A DNA stretch of 64,000 bases from Sulfurospirillum sp. 1612 (GTDB taxonomy: Bacteria > Campylobacterota > Campylobacteria > Campylobacterales > Sulfurospirillaceae), in NCBI RefSeq assembly GCF_036556685.1, contig NZ_CP140614.1, positions 1,178,001-1,242,000 of the forward strand, given 5' to 3'. The notes under the pieces are model-generated. The model did not search any database. It was not told the origin of the DNA and saw only the letters and a program-made list of their open reading frames with translations. The translations under genes were made by a program, and so were the position numbers. Of this stretch, positions 36,060 through 45,882 are shown piece after piece (position 1 is the stretch's first letter; every line of letters begins with the position of its first letter).

Positions 36060-37366
36060 TGCATTATCTCACCGTCAGTTTCACTCATAAAAATACCGAT
36101 ATTTCTATCAGGGAAAAACTAGCGCTTAGTGAAGAAGAAAAACGCACCAATTTTCAAAACCGCTTAAAAGAATATCCAACCATCAACGAAACTATTGTTT
36201 TATCTACCTGTAATCGTGTTGAGATTATACTCAGCGTGACAACCTGTGATGAAACGATTAAATACATCTATGAAGTGTTAAGCGACATCAGCGGGGTTGA
36301 TGTAGATGATTTGGAAGAACGTGCTGATGTTTATGAAGACAATGGCGCAATTTTCCATCTTTTTTCCGTTATTTCCTCTTTGGATAGTCTTGTAATCGGT
36401 GAAACACAAATTGTAGGGCAACTTAAAGATGCTTATAAATTTTCTTTTGATAAAGGATTTTGCGACCAAAAACTCAGTCGCGCCATGCATCATGCTTTTA
36501 AATGCGCCGCAAAGGTGCGAAATAATACAGCAATTTCTCAAAGTGCTATTTCTGTCTCTAGCGTTGCGGTATCTATGGCCAAGGATTTATTAGGTCGAAA
36601 CCTTGGTGGTTCTACCGCCTTGGTAATCGGTGCAGGAGAGATGAGTCGATTGGCTGCAAAACATCTCATAACTCATGGGGTTAATGTCATCATCATCAAT
36701 AGAAATCCAGAACATGCACAAAGCTTAGCGGATGAACTCGGCGAAATGGCTACGATTGCGCCTTTCTCTAAATTGGCTGATTTGATTAACCGCTATAAAC
36801 TCGTATTTAGTGCGACGGGTGCGCCTCAGCCTATTATCACCGAAGAGATTATAGAAGAAAAAGAGTTTGAACGCTATTGGTTTGATATTGCCATCCCGAG
36901 AGATATCGAAAATTGTGATCATGATAATATCCATATTTATGCGGTAGATGACTTGAAAGAGTTGGTAGAAAAAAATCTCGCCCAAAGAGAAGAGCAGGCT
37001 AAGATTGCCTATTCTATTGTAGGAAAAGCGACGATGGACTTCTTTAAATGGCTCCAATCCCTCTGTATTGATCCTATTATCAAAGAGATCCGCGATAAGG
37101 CACAAGATTGTGCTATTTATGAGTTAAACCGTGCTATCAAAAAAGGCTTCATTGATGAGGCTTACAAAGAAGAAGTCACCAAAATTTTGCACCACTCGTT
37201 TAACTCTTTTTTACACGTGCCAACGAAAAAATTAAAGGGCATTGCAGAATCAGCAGAAGCAGACGTGATTGTACAATCGGTACAGTATATCTTTGATATC
37301 AACGAAGACCAATCAGAAAAATTAAACATGTATAAATGTGAATACCAAATGGAGAATAATGTATGA
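36059..37366 (+). CDS. hemA: Glutamyl-tRNA reductase
   Basis: 435 residues. The catalytic cysteine is in VLSTCNRVEI (Cys50), the NADPH fold at ALVIGAGEMSRLAAKHL (about residues 185-201), with the C-terminal dimerisation helix. First step of heme synthesis by the C5 route. The stop overlaps proS by four bases (ATGA). Confidence 0.94.
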   Translation: MHYLTVSFTHKNTDISIREKLALSEEEKRTNFQNRLKEYPTINETIVLSTCNRVEIILSVTTCDETIKYIYEVLSDISGVDVDDLEERADVYEDNGAIFHLFSVISSLDSLVIGETQIVGQLKDAYKFSFDKGFCDQKLSRAMHHAFKCAAKVRNNTAISQSAISVSSVAVSMAKDLLGRNLGGSTALVIGAGEMSRLAAKHLITHGVNVIIINRNPEHAQSLADELGEMATIAPFSKLADLINRYKLVFSATGAPQPIITEEIIEEKEFERYWFDIAIPRDIENCDHDNIHIYAVDDLKELVEKNLAQREEQAKIAYSIVGKATMDFFKWLQSLCIDPIIKEIRDKAQDCAIYELNRAIKKGFIDEAYKEEVTKILHHSFNSFLHVPTKKLKGIAESAEADVIVQSVQYIFDINEDQSEKLNMYKCEYQMENNV

Positions 37367-39075
37367 GATTTTCAAAATTATATGCACCCACAACCAAAAA
37401 CGCACCCAAAGATGCGACACTTCCCAGCCACCAATTTTTGCTTAGAGCAGGATTTGTGACACAAAGTGGAAGCGGGTTGTATAGTTTTTTGCCTCTAGGA
37501 AAAATTGTATTAGATAAGATTAGACGTATCGTCAAAGAAGAGATGGATGCATCTGGGGCTCAAGAGATTGAGATGGGCGTGGTCGTTTCAGCAGATTTAT
37601 GGAAACAAAGTGGTCGATATGATGTTTTCGGCAAAGAGTTATTGCGTTTCAAAGACAGAAAAAACAATGAATTTGTACTCGGTCCAACACACGAAGAAGT
37701 CGTCGTTGATATTGTCAAAAATATCATCACAAGCTACAAACAACTGCCACTACATCTGTATCAAATCACAACCAAATTTAGAGATGAAGCCAGACCAAGA
37801 TTTGGACTCTTGCGAGGAAGAGAATTTATCATGAAAGACGGATACAGTTTTCATGATAGTGAAGCCTCACTAAAAGAAGAATTCCAAGTCATGGAAGAGA
37901 CCTATACGAAAATCTTCAAAAGATTAGGTTTGGATTTTAGAGCTGTGGATGCAGATAGCGGTGCTATTGGTGGTAGCGGCAGCAAAGAGTTTATGGTCTT
38001 AGCTGAGAATGGAGAAGATGACATCGTCGTCTGCGATGGTTGTCAATATGCTGCCAATATCGAAGCAGCAACACGTGCTAAAAAAACAACCGATATTGAA
38101 GCGCCTGTTGCAAATTTTGCAAAATTCTATACACCAACTCCGGTCAAAGACAGTATCAAACACATCGCAGAATTTTTCAAAGTCGATGAATTTTACACCA
38201 TCAAATCCGTCATCAAAAAAGCGATTTATAAAGATGAAGAGAAAATCATCTCCTTTTTCATCAGAGGTAATGATACCCTCCAAGAAACCAAAGCACTCAA
38301 TGCTTGCGGTGCGTTGGAGTTGTTAGATGCCAGTGAAGAAGAGGTCATAGAAGCAGGGTTCCATCCAGGATTTTGTGGACCGGTTGGATTGGATGAAGAT
38401 TTAGAATTTTATATTGACAAAGAATTACGAGAAGAAAAAAACTTGATATGTGGTGCCAATGAAGATCAATATCACTTTGTCGGCGTCAGTATGTTTAATT
38501 TCAAAGAGAATCGTTATAAAGATCTCGTACAAGTGAGTGCGGGTGATATTTGTCCTCATTGTGGTGGTAAATTGCACATCACCAAAGGGATTGAAGTGGG
38601 ACACATCTTTCAATTAGGGCAAAAATATGCTGCTGCGATGGACGCAAAATTCTTAGATAAAAATGGCAAATCTATGCCTTTTTATATGGGATGTTATGGT
38701 ATTGGGGTGAGCCGATTGGTCGCGGTAATGATTGAAGCCAGTCATGACGAGAAAGGCTGTATTTGGAACCAACAAACCGCCCCTTATTTACTTGATATTA
38801 TCGTCTCTAATATTAAAGACGAGGAACAATTTGCCTTTGCAACTCAGCTATATGAAACATTAAAAGAAAAAAAATACAATGTACTGCTCGATGATAGAAA
38901 AGAGCGATTTGGATTTAAAATGGGTGATTTTGAGCTGATAGGCTTCCCTTATGCTCTTATCGTTGGCAAAGGGTTGGCTCACAAAGAAGTTGAATTGATT
39001 AATCGAAAAACTCTAGAAAAAGAGAGCATTAGCATTGATACTATTGTCAGTGTTCTTGAAGAGAGATTATCTTGA
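37363..39075 (+). CDS. proS: Prolyl-tRNA synthetase
   Basis: 570 residues, bacterial class II form: TLPSHQFLLRAGFVTQSGSG at the start, motif 2 TKFRDEARPRFGLLRGREFIMKDGYSFH, motif 3 GCYGIGVSRLVAVMIE and the anticodon domain at the end. The insertion (editing) domain between motifs 2 and 3 is present (about residues 225-385). It overlaps fxsA by four bases. Confidence 0.95.
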   Translation: MRFSKLYAPTTKNAPKDATLPSHQFLLRAGFVTQSGSGLYSFLPLGKIVLDKIRRIVKEEMDASGAQEIEMGVVVSADLWKQSGRYDVFGKELLRFKDRKNNEFVLGPTHEEVVVDIVKNIITSYKQLPLHLYQITTKFRDEARPRFGLLRGREFIMKDGYSFHDSEASLKEEFQVMEETYTKIFKRLGLDFRAVDADSGAIGGSGSKEFMVLAENGEDDIVVCDGCQYAANIEAATRAKKTTDIEAPVANFAKFYTPTPVKDSIKHIAEFFKVDEFYTIKSVIKKAIYKDEEKIISFFIRGNDTLQETKALNACGALELLDASEEEVIEAGFHPGFCGPVGLDEDLEFYIDKELREEKNLICGANEDQYHFVGVSMFNFKENRYKDLVQVSAGDICPHCGGKLHITKGIEVGHIFQLGQKYAAAMDAKFLDKNGKSMPFYMGCYGIGVSRLVAVMIEASHDEKGCIWNQQTAPYLLDIIVSNIKDEEQFAFATQLYETLKEKKYNVLLDDRKERFGFKMGDFELIGFPYALIVGKGLAHKEVELINRKTLEKESISIDTIVSVLEERLS

Positions 39076-39485
39076 TTTATTTTTTTATTTATCTCTTTTT
39101 AGAAGTTACGATTAGTGTGAATATTGCCTCGCAAATTGGAGCTTTTGCAACATTTTCAGAAATTGTCATCTCTGCTATCTTAGGCTTTGGACTATTGGCA
39201 AATTTTCGCTACACTTTTTTTGAAACCATGCAGGCACTTAACAATCGTACCATCTCAATAGAAGAGTTCCAAAAACTCAATGCTTTCTCCGTTATAGGAG
39301 CATTATTACTGATATTACCAGGTTTTTTCAGTGATATTTTGGGGATTTTACTTCAATTTAGCTTTTTTGCTACCATATTTGCACGAAAAATTTTACATAT
39401 AAATAACAAAACAGAAAAATTCAAAGATAGGAGGGACGATGAAGTCATTGATGTTGAGATTATTGACGATCATACTACTAAGTAG
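39072..39485 (+). CDS. fxsA: FxsA family membrane protein
   Basis: 137 residues starting at a TTG inside the proS stop (TTGA). Three to four membrane helices, with the family features EVTISVNIASQIGA, the SIEEFQKLNAFSVIGALLLILPGFFSDILG segment and a charged tail. FxsA relieves F-exclusion of phage T7 when overproduced in E. coli; its normal role is unknown. C. jejuni has the same gene between proS and hemC. Confidence 0.82.
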   Translation: MIYFFIYLFLEVTISVNIASQIGAFATFSEIVISAILGFGLLANFRYTFFETMQALNNRTISIEEFQKLNAFSVIGALLLILPGFFSDILGILLQFSFFATIFARKILHINNKTEKFKDRRDDEVIDVEIIDDHTTK

Positions 39486-40281
39486 TACGGTTTTATTAGC
39501 ACAACAATCCGTAGAGAGCAAGGTGATTGGTTTTGTCAATAAAGCGATCAATACAGGGAAAAATTATAAATTTTTAAAAGCAGAGGTCATACACAGCGAA
39601 CCCATCCCAAAACTACCAAATTGGAAAGCATATTTTTTGAAAATTGACTTAGAGATTATCAGCCAAAAAAGACAAGTTTCTGTGAAAGATATCATCTTTT
39701 CAAATGGTCAATTTATTAGTAAAGATTTTATCAATCTAAACCTTGGCAAAAGTATTAAAAGTGATTTTTCTTTTCCTGCTAGCGCCGATTTATATGATGC
39801 GAAGCACTTCTTGGCTGGCAATCAAAATGCTAAAAATAAATTGATTCTTTTTAGTGATCCATTGTGTCCTTTTTGTATGGATTTTGTACCCGACTTGATT
39901 CACTTTGTGGAAAAACATCCAAATCAACTCGCGTTGTACTACTATTATATGCCGCTCTCCATGCATCCAGGAAGTACGACATTGGTAAAAGCAATCCTCG
40001 CTTCTAAAAAAATCAAAACGATAAAAAACTTGGATGAAAAAGTCTACTCTGAGGCCTTTGATTTCACAACGGGCAGTGAAGATGAAGTCATCAACCAATT
40101 TAACAAAGCTTTTGATATAAAACTTACCAAAAAAGAATTAAACACTCCCGATATAGCTGCACGTATTAAAGCAGATGTCAAAGTAGCCAATGACCTCATG
40201 ATTCGAGGAACACCAACATTATATGTCAATGGCAAAAAAGATCCAAGTCGATCTCTTTATAAAAAATTAGTGAAAGAATAG
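39439..40281 (+). CDS. Periplasmic thiol-disulfide protein, DsbA/DsbG-like
   Basis: 280 residues; the ATG has a strong GGAGG site and lies 47 bases inside the fxsA end. Signal peptide (about 1-21), an N-terminal dimerisation-type domain, then a thioredoxin domain with LFSDPLCPFCMDF (CPFC near residues 138-141) and the cis-proline in MIRGTPTLYVNG. The layout fits DsbC/DsbG-like isomerases or dedicated Dsb proteins for cytochrome maturation. Confidence 0.78.
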   Translation: MKSLMLRLLTIILLSSTVLLAQQSVESKVIGFVNKAINTGKNYKFLKAEVIHSEPIPKLPNWKAYFLKIDLEIISQKRQVSVKDIIFSNGQFISKDFINLNLGKSIKSDFSFPASADLYDAKHFLAGNQNAKNKLILFSDPLCPFCMDFVPDLIHFVEKHPNQLALYYYYMPLSMHPGSTTLVKAILASKKIKTIKNLDEKVYSEAFDFTTGSEDEVINQFNKAFDIKLTKKELNTPDIAARIKADVKVANDLMIRGTPTLYVNGKKDPSRSLYKKLVKE

Positions 40282-40282
40282 T

Positions 40283-41233
40283 ATGAAAGAATTGATTATT
40301 GCAACAAGAGGAAGCAAACTGGCATTGTGGCAATCTGAACATATCAAAGCACTTTTAGAAGCAGCTCATGATGATTTAAAAGTTAGTTTGAAAACCATGA
40401 CCACTAAAGGGGATAAGATATTAGATACACCACTTGCTAAAATAGGAGGCAAGGGACTTTTTACTAAAGAACTAGAAGATGCGATGCTCAGAAAAGAAGC
40501 ACATATTGCCGTACACAGTCTCAAAGATGTGCCGGTTGTTTTTCCTGATGGTTTAAAATTAGCCGTTATCACCGCGAGAGCAGATGTACGTGATGCCATG
40601 CTATCAGAAAAATACACATCGCTTGAAAACCTACCCCAAGGTGCTATTGTCGGAACAACAAGTTTAAGACGCAGAATGCAACTTTTGAAAATAAGACCCG
40701 ATCTCATCATCAAAAATCTTCGAGGTAATGTCAACACACGACTCAGAAAATTAAAAGAAGGTGAATTTGATGCTATTATTCTTGCCAGTGCGGGGATTAA
40801 AAGATTGGGACTAGAAAAAGAAGTCAAATATTTTGCACCGATTGATCAAAGTATCATGATACCAGCCTCTGGTCAGGCCGCATTAGGAATCGAAATTGTA
40901 GATGAAGAAGCCGTCGAGAAAATCGTCAGCGTTTTAAATGATGAAACCGCCATTATTGAAACCGCCATTGAGCGAGAATTTGTTGCTAAATTAGAGGGTG
41001 GCTGCCAAGTACCCATTGGTATCAATGCAACCCTACACGGAGATGTGATTGATGTTTCGTGTCTTATTGGTTTGCCCGATGGAAAAGAAATCTTAAAAGA
41101 GAGCATTCAAATCCAAAAAGAAAATTATAAAGGTGTGGGTACGGCATTGGCACAAAAGATGATTGATGCTGGGGCTAGAGATATTCTAAAAAGAGCCGAA
41201 GATATGGCTCTTAATGTGATCTTCGAGGACTGA
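40283..41233 (+). CDS. hemC: Porphobilinogen deaminase (hydroxymethylbilane synthase)
   Basis: 316 residues. ATRGSKLALWQSEHIK, KDVPVVFPDGL, TTSLRRRMQLLKIRPDL and the dipyrromethane-binding cysteine in EGGCQVPIG (about Cys243). Third common step of heme synthesis, in the same operon as hemA. One base separates it from ubiD. Confidence 0.95.
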   Translation: MKELIIATRGSKLALWQSEHIKALLEAAHDDLKVSLKTMTTKGDKILDTPLAKIGGKGLFTKELEDAMLRKEAHIAVHSLKDVPVVFPDGLKLAVITARADVRDAMLSEKYTSLENLPQGAIVGTTSLRRRMQLLKIRPDLIIKNLRGNVNTRLRKLKEGEFDAIILASAGIKRLGLEKEVKYFAPIDQSIMIPASGQAALGIEIVDEEAVEKIVSVLNDETAIIETAIEREFVAKLEGGCQVPIGINATLHGDVIDVSCLIGLPDGKEILKESIQIQKENYKGVGTALAQKMIDAGARDILKRAEDMALNVIFED

Positions 41234-41234
41234 T

Positions 41235-43043
41235 ATGCAAAAAACAATTGAGCTACTAAAAGAACATGATTTACTGAAAGTTATTGATGCAGAAGTGGAT
41301 ATTGACCTTGAAATGGCTCATATTGCTTATATTGAAGTCAAAAGCGATGACTCCAAGGCCTTGCTTTTTACCCATCCTGTGAGTAAAAGACTCAATAAAA
41401 AGTTTGATATTCCTGTCTTGATGAATGTTTTTGGCTCTTATGAGGCTACCAAACTCATCTTCAATAAAGAACCCGATACGATTGCCAAACAGATTGAAAA
41501 ATTTCTGCACATGAAACCCCCTTCCAATATTTGGGATAAGTTTGGTATGCTCAATGAACTTTTTAGTCTCAAAAATGTTTTTCCTAAGCGACTGAATCTC
41601 AAAGCCGCGTGCCAAGAGAACGTTTGGGAGACGATTGATTTGTTTGATTTACCTATACTCAAAACTTGGTCACAAGATGGTGGTGCTTTTATCACGATGG
41701 GACAAGTTTACACACAAAGTCTAGATGGAAACAAACACAATTTGGGGATGTATCGGTTGCAACTTTATGATAAGACGAGACTGGGCATGCATTGGCAAAT
41801 TCATAAAGATGGCGCACATTTTTTCAATGAATACAAAAAAGCCGGCAAAAAGATGCCCGTAAGCATTGCGATTGGAGGAGATCCTCTTTATATCTGGTGT
41901 GGGCAAGCGCCGATGCCAAATGGTATGTTTGAACTCCTTCTTTATGGCTTGATTCGAGAAAAAAATGCCCGTTTGGTACAATCAAAAACTAATCCTATCT
42001 ATGTACCGATAGATAGCGATATTGTCATAGAAGGATGGGTAGATCCCCAACAAAGTGAAATCGAAGGCCCTTTTGGTGATCATACGGGGTATTATACCCC
42101 AATGGAGCCTTATCCGGTTATGGATGTCACGGGTATCACCACAAAAACCAATCCCATCTATCAAGCGACAGTGGTTGGAAAGCCCCCACTTGAAGACAAA
42201 TACATGGGATGGGCAACAGAGCGAATATTTTTGCCACTATTACAAACAACAACGCCTGATTTGATTGATTACAGGATGCCTGAAAATGGTGTCTTTCACA
42301 ATCTAATTATTGCTAAGATGCGTACTTTATATCCCGGTCATGCCAAGCAGTTTATGCATGCGTTTTGGGGTGTGGGACAGATGAGTTTTGTCAAGCATGC
42401 ATTTTTTGTTAATGAAGATGCTCCAGCACTCGATCATTATGATGATTTGAGTGATTACATCCTAGATCGTGTGAGTGTGGATAATATCCTCATTAGTGAA
42501 GGAGTGTGCGATGCACTCGATCATGCCTCTCCTAATGCGTGTTATGGTGGAAAGCTTGGCGTTGATTGCACGGCGGACAATGTCTCCTTTTGCAAAAAAG
42601 AGATACTCCAAGATGCGAAACTTTATGATATAATATCAAAAAAAGTTGATGAAGTTGTTTGTCTCCATCAATATAAGACACACACAAAAACTCCAATCAC
42701 TGTTTTGGCCCTTAACAAAAAAAGAGAGATAAAAGAACTCTATGAAGATTTAAAAGAGTTTCAAGCACATATGAAACTTTTAGTGTTTGTCGATATGGAG
42801 AAAAATGACATTGAGAACCCTTATATGCTAATTTGGAGGGTTGTCAATAATATCGATGCGAAAAGAGATCTCTTTTTAAATGAAGAGTTTATTGGTATTG
42901 ATGCAACGAGTAAAAATGAAAATGATGGCTACATGAGAGATTGGCCACAAGATACAGATTGCGATCAAAAGGTATTAGAATCCTTAATTCAAAGAGGATT
43001 AATAAAAAACAACAAGGAGTTATTTAAAAACTATCATGTCTGA
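41235..43043 (+). CDS. ubiD: UbiD-family decarboxylase (menaquinone biosynthesis)
   Basis: 602 residues: SIAIGGDPLYIWCGQAPMPNG, the prenyl-FMN site segments EIEGPFGDHTGYYTPMEPYPV and HNLIIAKMRTLYPGHAKQFM, including the catalytic Glu-Arg-Glu network. It depends on prenylated FMN made by UbiX (29458). In this phylum the UbiD homolog beside hemC acts in menaquinone synthesis rather than ubiquinone. Confidence 0.88.
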   Translation: MQKTIELLKEHDLLKVIDAEVDIDLEMAHIAYIEVKSDDSKALLFTHPVSKRLNKKFDIPVLMNVFGSYEATKLIFNKEPDTIAKQIEKFLHMKPPSNIWDKFGMLNELFSLKNVFPKRLNLKAACQENVWETIDLFDLPILKTWSQDGGAFITMGQVYTQSLDGNKHNLGMYRLQLYDKTRLGMHWQIHKDGAHFFNEYKKAGKKMPVSIAIGGDPLYIWCGQAPMPNGMFELLLYGLIREKNARLVQSKTNPIYVPIDSDIVIEGWVDPQQSEIEGPFGDHTGYYTPMEPYPVMDVTGITTKTNPIYQATVVGKPPLEDKYMGWATERIFLPLLQTTTPDLIDYRMPENGVFHNLIIAKMRTLYPGHAKQFMHAFWGVGQMSFVKHAFFVNEDAPALDHYDDLSDYILDRVSVDNILISEGVCDALDHASPNACYGGKLGVDCTADNVSFCKKEILQDAKLYDIISKKVDEVVCLHQYKTHTKTPITVLALNKKREIKELYEDLKEFQAHMKLLVFVDMEKNDIENPYMLIWRVVNNIDAKRDLFLNEEFIGIDATSKNENDGYMRDWPQDTDCDQKVLESLIQRGLIKNNKELFKNYHV

Positions 43044-43100
43044 TTCATCGTCGAACATGCAGTGGCGTATACGACAAATCTCAAATTTAAGGTTTGCAAT

Positions 43101-44216
43101 ATGACACTGCTACTTATTTATTTCAGCTTAGCTGTTGGTATTTCCTTCTTATGTTCTATGTTGGAGACTATTCTTCTTTCTATCAGTTTGTCACATATTA
43201 ATGTCATCAAAAAAACCAATTTACCAATTGGTAAAAAATTAGAAAAATTAAAAAAAGAGATCAACACCTCTTTGGCTTCTATTTTGATATTAAACACAGC
43301 AGCCAATACACTCGGTGCCGCCGGTGTTGGGGCAGAAGCATCTCTGATTTTTGGTACAGAATATATGTTTTACGTCTCTGCTATTTTGACTTTGGTTATC
43401 TTGTTTGTCTCAGAGATTATTCCTAAAACTATCGGTGCGATATATTATAAAGAGCTAGCTCCTATCGCTGCGCGACTGATAAGCTTCTTTATTTTTATCA
43501 CCTATCCACTGATCATTGTCTCTTTGTCTTTGACCAAAAAAATATCAAGATCCAAAACAAGCCACTCCATCACAAGAGAAGAATTATTAGAGAGTACTTT
43601 AATTAGTGAAGATGATGGTGTGATTGATGAAAAAGAGTCTGACTACATAGAAAATATTTTGCGCCTTCACAAAAGCAAAGTAGAACAAATTTTGACGCCA
43701 AGAAGTGTTATTTTTGCGCTCGATAAAAACATGCAAATTCAAGAAGCGCTCAAAAGACCAGAAATCAAAAGATTTTCAAGAATCCCCGTTTATGAGGATA
43801 CAATCGATAATATTATTGGTGTAGTACTAAGTAAACAGATCTTTGAAGAAGCCATCAGTAATCATAAAACAAAATTAAGTGATTTGATGGAGCCTATTTT
43901 TGCTATCAATGAGCACATCCCGGTCTCTTATACTCTAGATCTCTTTATCAAACGAAAAGAGCATATGTTTTTGGTCACAGATAGTTATGGACAAACCGAG
44001 GGTATTGTAACGCTTGAGGATTGTATTGAAACCCTTTTGGGTGTTGAAATCATGGATGAGAGAGATACGACTGAAGATATGCAAAAACTTGCAAAAGATA
44101 GAATGAGACGAAAAAAAAATAAAAAGTTAAAGAAAAAATTGGAAAGACAAAAAAAACTTTTACATGAATTGCAAGAAAAAAATGTCTCCCCGGAGACATC
44201 AAGTAAAAAAAAATAG
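43101..44216 (+). CDS. CNNM/CorC-type transporter with CBS pair
   Basis: 371 residues from the ATG at 43101 (AAGG eight bases upstream); an earlier GTG at 43062 would add a polar leader before the first membrane helix. The CNNM membrane domain (about 1-150, including SFLCSMLETILLS) is followed by two CBS motifs (TPRSVIFALDKNM and VSYTLDLFIKRKEHMFLVTD) and a Lys-rich tail replacing the usual CorC/HlyC domain. Members act in Mg2+/Co2+ efflux or Na+-coupled Mg2+ transport. Confidence 0.8.
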   Translation: MTLLLIYFSLAVGISFLCSMLETILLSISLSHINVIKKTNLPIGKKLEKLKKEINTSLASILILNTAANTLGAAGVGAEASLIFGTEYMFYVSAILTLVILFVSEIIPKTIGAIYYKELAPIAARLISFFIFITYPLIIVSLSLTKKISRSKTSHSITREELLESTLISEDDGVIDEKESDYIENILRLHKSKVEQILTPRSVIFALDKNMQIQEALKRPEIKRFSRIPVYEDTIDNIIGVVLSKQIFEEAISNHKTKLSDLMEPIFAINEHIPVSYTLDLFIKRKEHMFLVTDSYGQTEGIVTLEDCIETLLGVEIMDERDTTEDMQKLAKDRMRRKKNKKLKKKLERQKKLLHELQEKNVSPETSSKKK

Positions 44217-44394
44217 TCATACCATAAAAGTATCGCACGATATTTCCATTTAGTGATAATCATATTTGGGTTACAATAAAGCACGGAATGGTTAATTATA
44301 TTGTAAAATCATAAGATAAATAATAATTTTTTATTTAATTTGTGATAGAATTGAAGGGCGGTCAAGACAAACTAGAAAATATATGGAGCAGAAA

Positions 44395-44985
44395 GTGGAC
44401 AAAAAAAGAAAAAAAATCGAACAAATTCTAGAAGCGTCATTGATTTTATTTTCAAAAAAAGGGTTTTATTCTACAACGATACCTGATATTGCAGATGCGA
44501 TGAGTATGAGTGTGGGCAATCTTTATAACTACTTTTCTTCAAAAGAAGAGTTAGCCATGGAGGTCATCAAGTACTCATCTGAAATCTTGGGTGGAGAAAT
44601 CAGGCAAATCAATGAACTCAAAATCACTTCAAAAGAAAAAATCAAGAAAATTGTTGAATTATATTTTGATATGGCAATCCATCAACCCCAACATATTGAT
44701 TTCTTTCTCAGAGTCTATCTCGCTAATAAAGAAGTTTTTAAAAATGGTTGCGAGGGGATGATTTGTGTCGCTTCTTTTGTGACAGAATTGATGATATTCT
44801 TTGAAGAAGGTGTGAGAAATAAAGAGCTCAGAAATCAAAACTTTTTCTCTGCTTTTGGTTTATTTATGGGCTATCTTGGTGGATTTGTCTTTTTAAACGG
44901 CGAAGGTATTTTGGATGATAAATTGGAAAATTATACCGATGAAATCGCTGAAAATATTTTCAATGCACTAAGGATACAAAACTAG
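44395..44985 (+). CDS. TetR-family regulator of the hydrogenase island
   Basis: 196 residues from a GTG at 44395, chosen because GGAG lies six bases upstream; an ATG at 44383 is in frame but has no such site. The N-terminal HTH reads ILEASLILFSKKGFYSTTIPDIADAMSMSVGNLYNYFSSKEEL, classic TetR. The ligand domain has no recognised motif. The stop codon touches the start of the hydrogenase small subunit, so regulator and enzyme are one unit. Three inverted repeats in the hydA promoter are candidate targets. Confidence 0.85.
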   Translation: MDKKRKKIEQILEASLILFSKKGFYSTTIPDIADAMSMSVGNLYNYFSSKEELAMEVIKYSSEILGGEIRQINELKITSKEKIKKIVELYFDMAIHQPQHIDFFLRVYLANKEVFKNGCEGMICVASFVTELMIFFEEGVRNKELRNQNFFSAFGLFMGYLGGFVFLNGEGILDDKLENYTDEIAENIFNALRIQN

Positions 44986-45882
44986 ATGTCAACATTTCAT
45001 AATCGAAAGACAATTGTTTGGATTCAAGGCATCACGTGCAATGGAGACTCACACTCTTTTTTTAATTATGAAAATATGAAAACCTTCGCTAAAAGTTTTG
45101 AGATTATTTATCACCCTTTGTTGGTGACAGATCATGATTTACTGAGTGTATTAGATGATGAAAAGCATTATGATTATTTGATTGTTGAGGGCTCATTTTC
45201 TAAAGATATCAGCATTATTGAAAGATTTGGACTCTCACTAGAAACTATCATGAACAAAATTGCCCATCGGGTTGATTATATTATCTGCGCAGGTAGTTGT
45301 GCGAGTTATGGTGGTATTTTTAGACTTCGTAATCCAGAAAAAATCACCGGAGCTATCTTCTCGGGAGAAGAGCAGGGTGGTTTTTGGAAGAAGAACGATA
45401 AAGTAATCAATATTCCAGGATGCCCAATGCATCCAAGATGGCTTAGTGATACCCTTTTTATGCTACGTTCGGGCAAGAAAATAGCTCTTGATTCTATGTC
45501 AAGACCCAAGGAGATTTTTTCCTATTTTGTGCACCACGGATGCTTGAGAAATGAATACTTCGAATGGAAAGTAGACGCAAACCAGTTTGGAGAAAAAGAG
45601 GGATGTTTATTTTATCATCACGGGTGCAAAGGGCCTATGACACACGGAAATTGTAATAAAATACTCTGGAATGAGGTCAGCTCAAAAACTCGAGCAGGTT
45701 CGCCTTGTCTTGGATGTACTGAGCCCACTTTCCCGACAGATAATATCTATGAAACCAAAACATACATGTCCTTACCACTTGCGCCAACAGGTGTGAGCAA
45801 GCGTGCTTATTACACTATTACCGGTATTGCCAAAAGCTTTAAAATTGAAAGATTAGAAAAGAGATTGATTGATGACAACTAA
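44986..45882 (+). CDS. Cytoplasmic NiFe hydrogenase small subunit, HupS/HupU-like
   Basis: 298 residues without a Tat signal or C-terminal anchor, so cytoplasmic. The N-terminal proximal-cluster motif reads WIQGITCNGDSHSFF: the second cysteine of the usual CTGC is Asp (CNGD). Later ligands are present: GSCASYGG, NIPGCPMHP, HHGCLRNEYFE, YHHGCKGPMTHGNC and GSPCLGCTEPTFP. A 3Cys-1Asp proximal 4Fe-4S cluster is known from the actinobacterial-type hydrogenase of Ralstonia. It pairs with the next gene (11-base overlap). It may be a sensor or an uptake enzyme. Confidence 0.85.
   Translation: MSTFHNRKTIVWIQGITCNGDSHSFFNYENMKTFAKSFEIIYHPLLVTDHDLLSVLDDEKHYDYLIVEGSFSKDISIIERFGLSLETIMNKIAHRVDYIICAGSCASYGGIFRLRNPEKITGAIFSGEEQGGFWKKNDKVINIPGCPMHPRWLSDTLFMLRSGKKIALDSMSRPKEIFSYFVHHGCLRNEYFEWKVDANQFGEKEGCLFYHHGCKGPMTHGNCNKILWNEVSSKTRAGSPCLGCTEPTFPTDNIYETKTYMSLPLAPTGVSKRAYYTITGIAKSFKIERLEKRLIDDN

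Noticed and set aside
36278-37105. Open frames antisense to hemA (87 and 126 residues)
   Set aside because: hemA is fully conserved on the other strand; these frames show no domain features or start signals.
43062-43100. GTG start for the CNNM/CorC gene giving a longer protein
   Set aside because: The added residues are polar and precede a normal first membrane helix; AAGG is correctly spaced only for the ATG at 43101.
44182-44199. Palindrome ATGTCTCC-CC-GGAGACAT near the end of the CNNM gene
   Set aside because: The loop of two bases is too short for a hairpin terminator, no T run follows on the plus strand, and it is inside coding sequence.
44217-44394. Search for a copy of the hydA-promoter repeats upstream of the TetR gene
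   Set aside because: Only a weak GGAATGGTTA resemblance near 44285 was seen, so autoregulation through the same motif is not supported.
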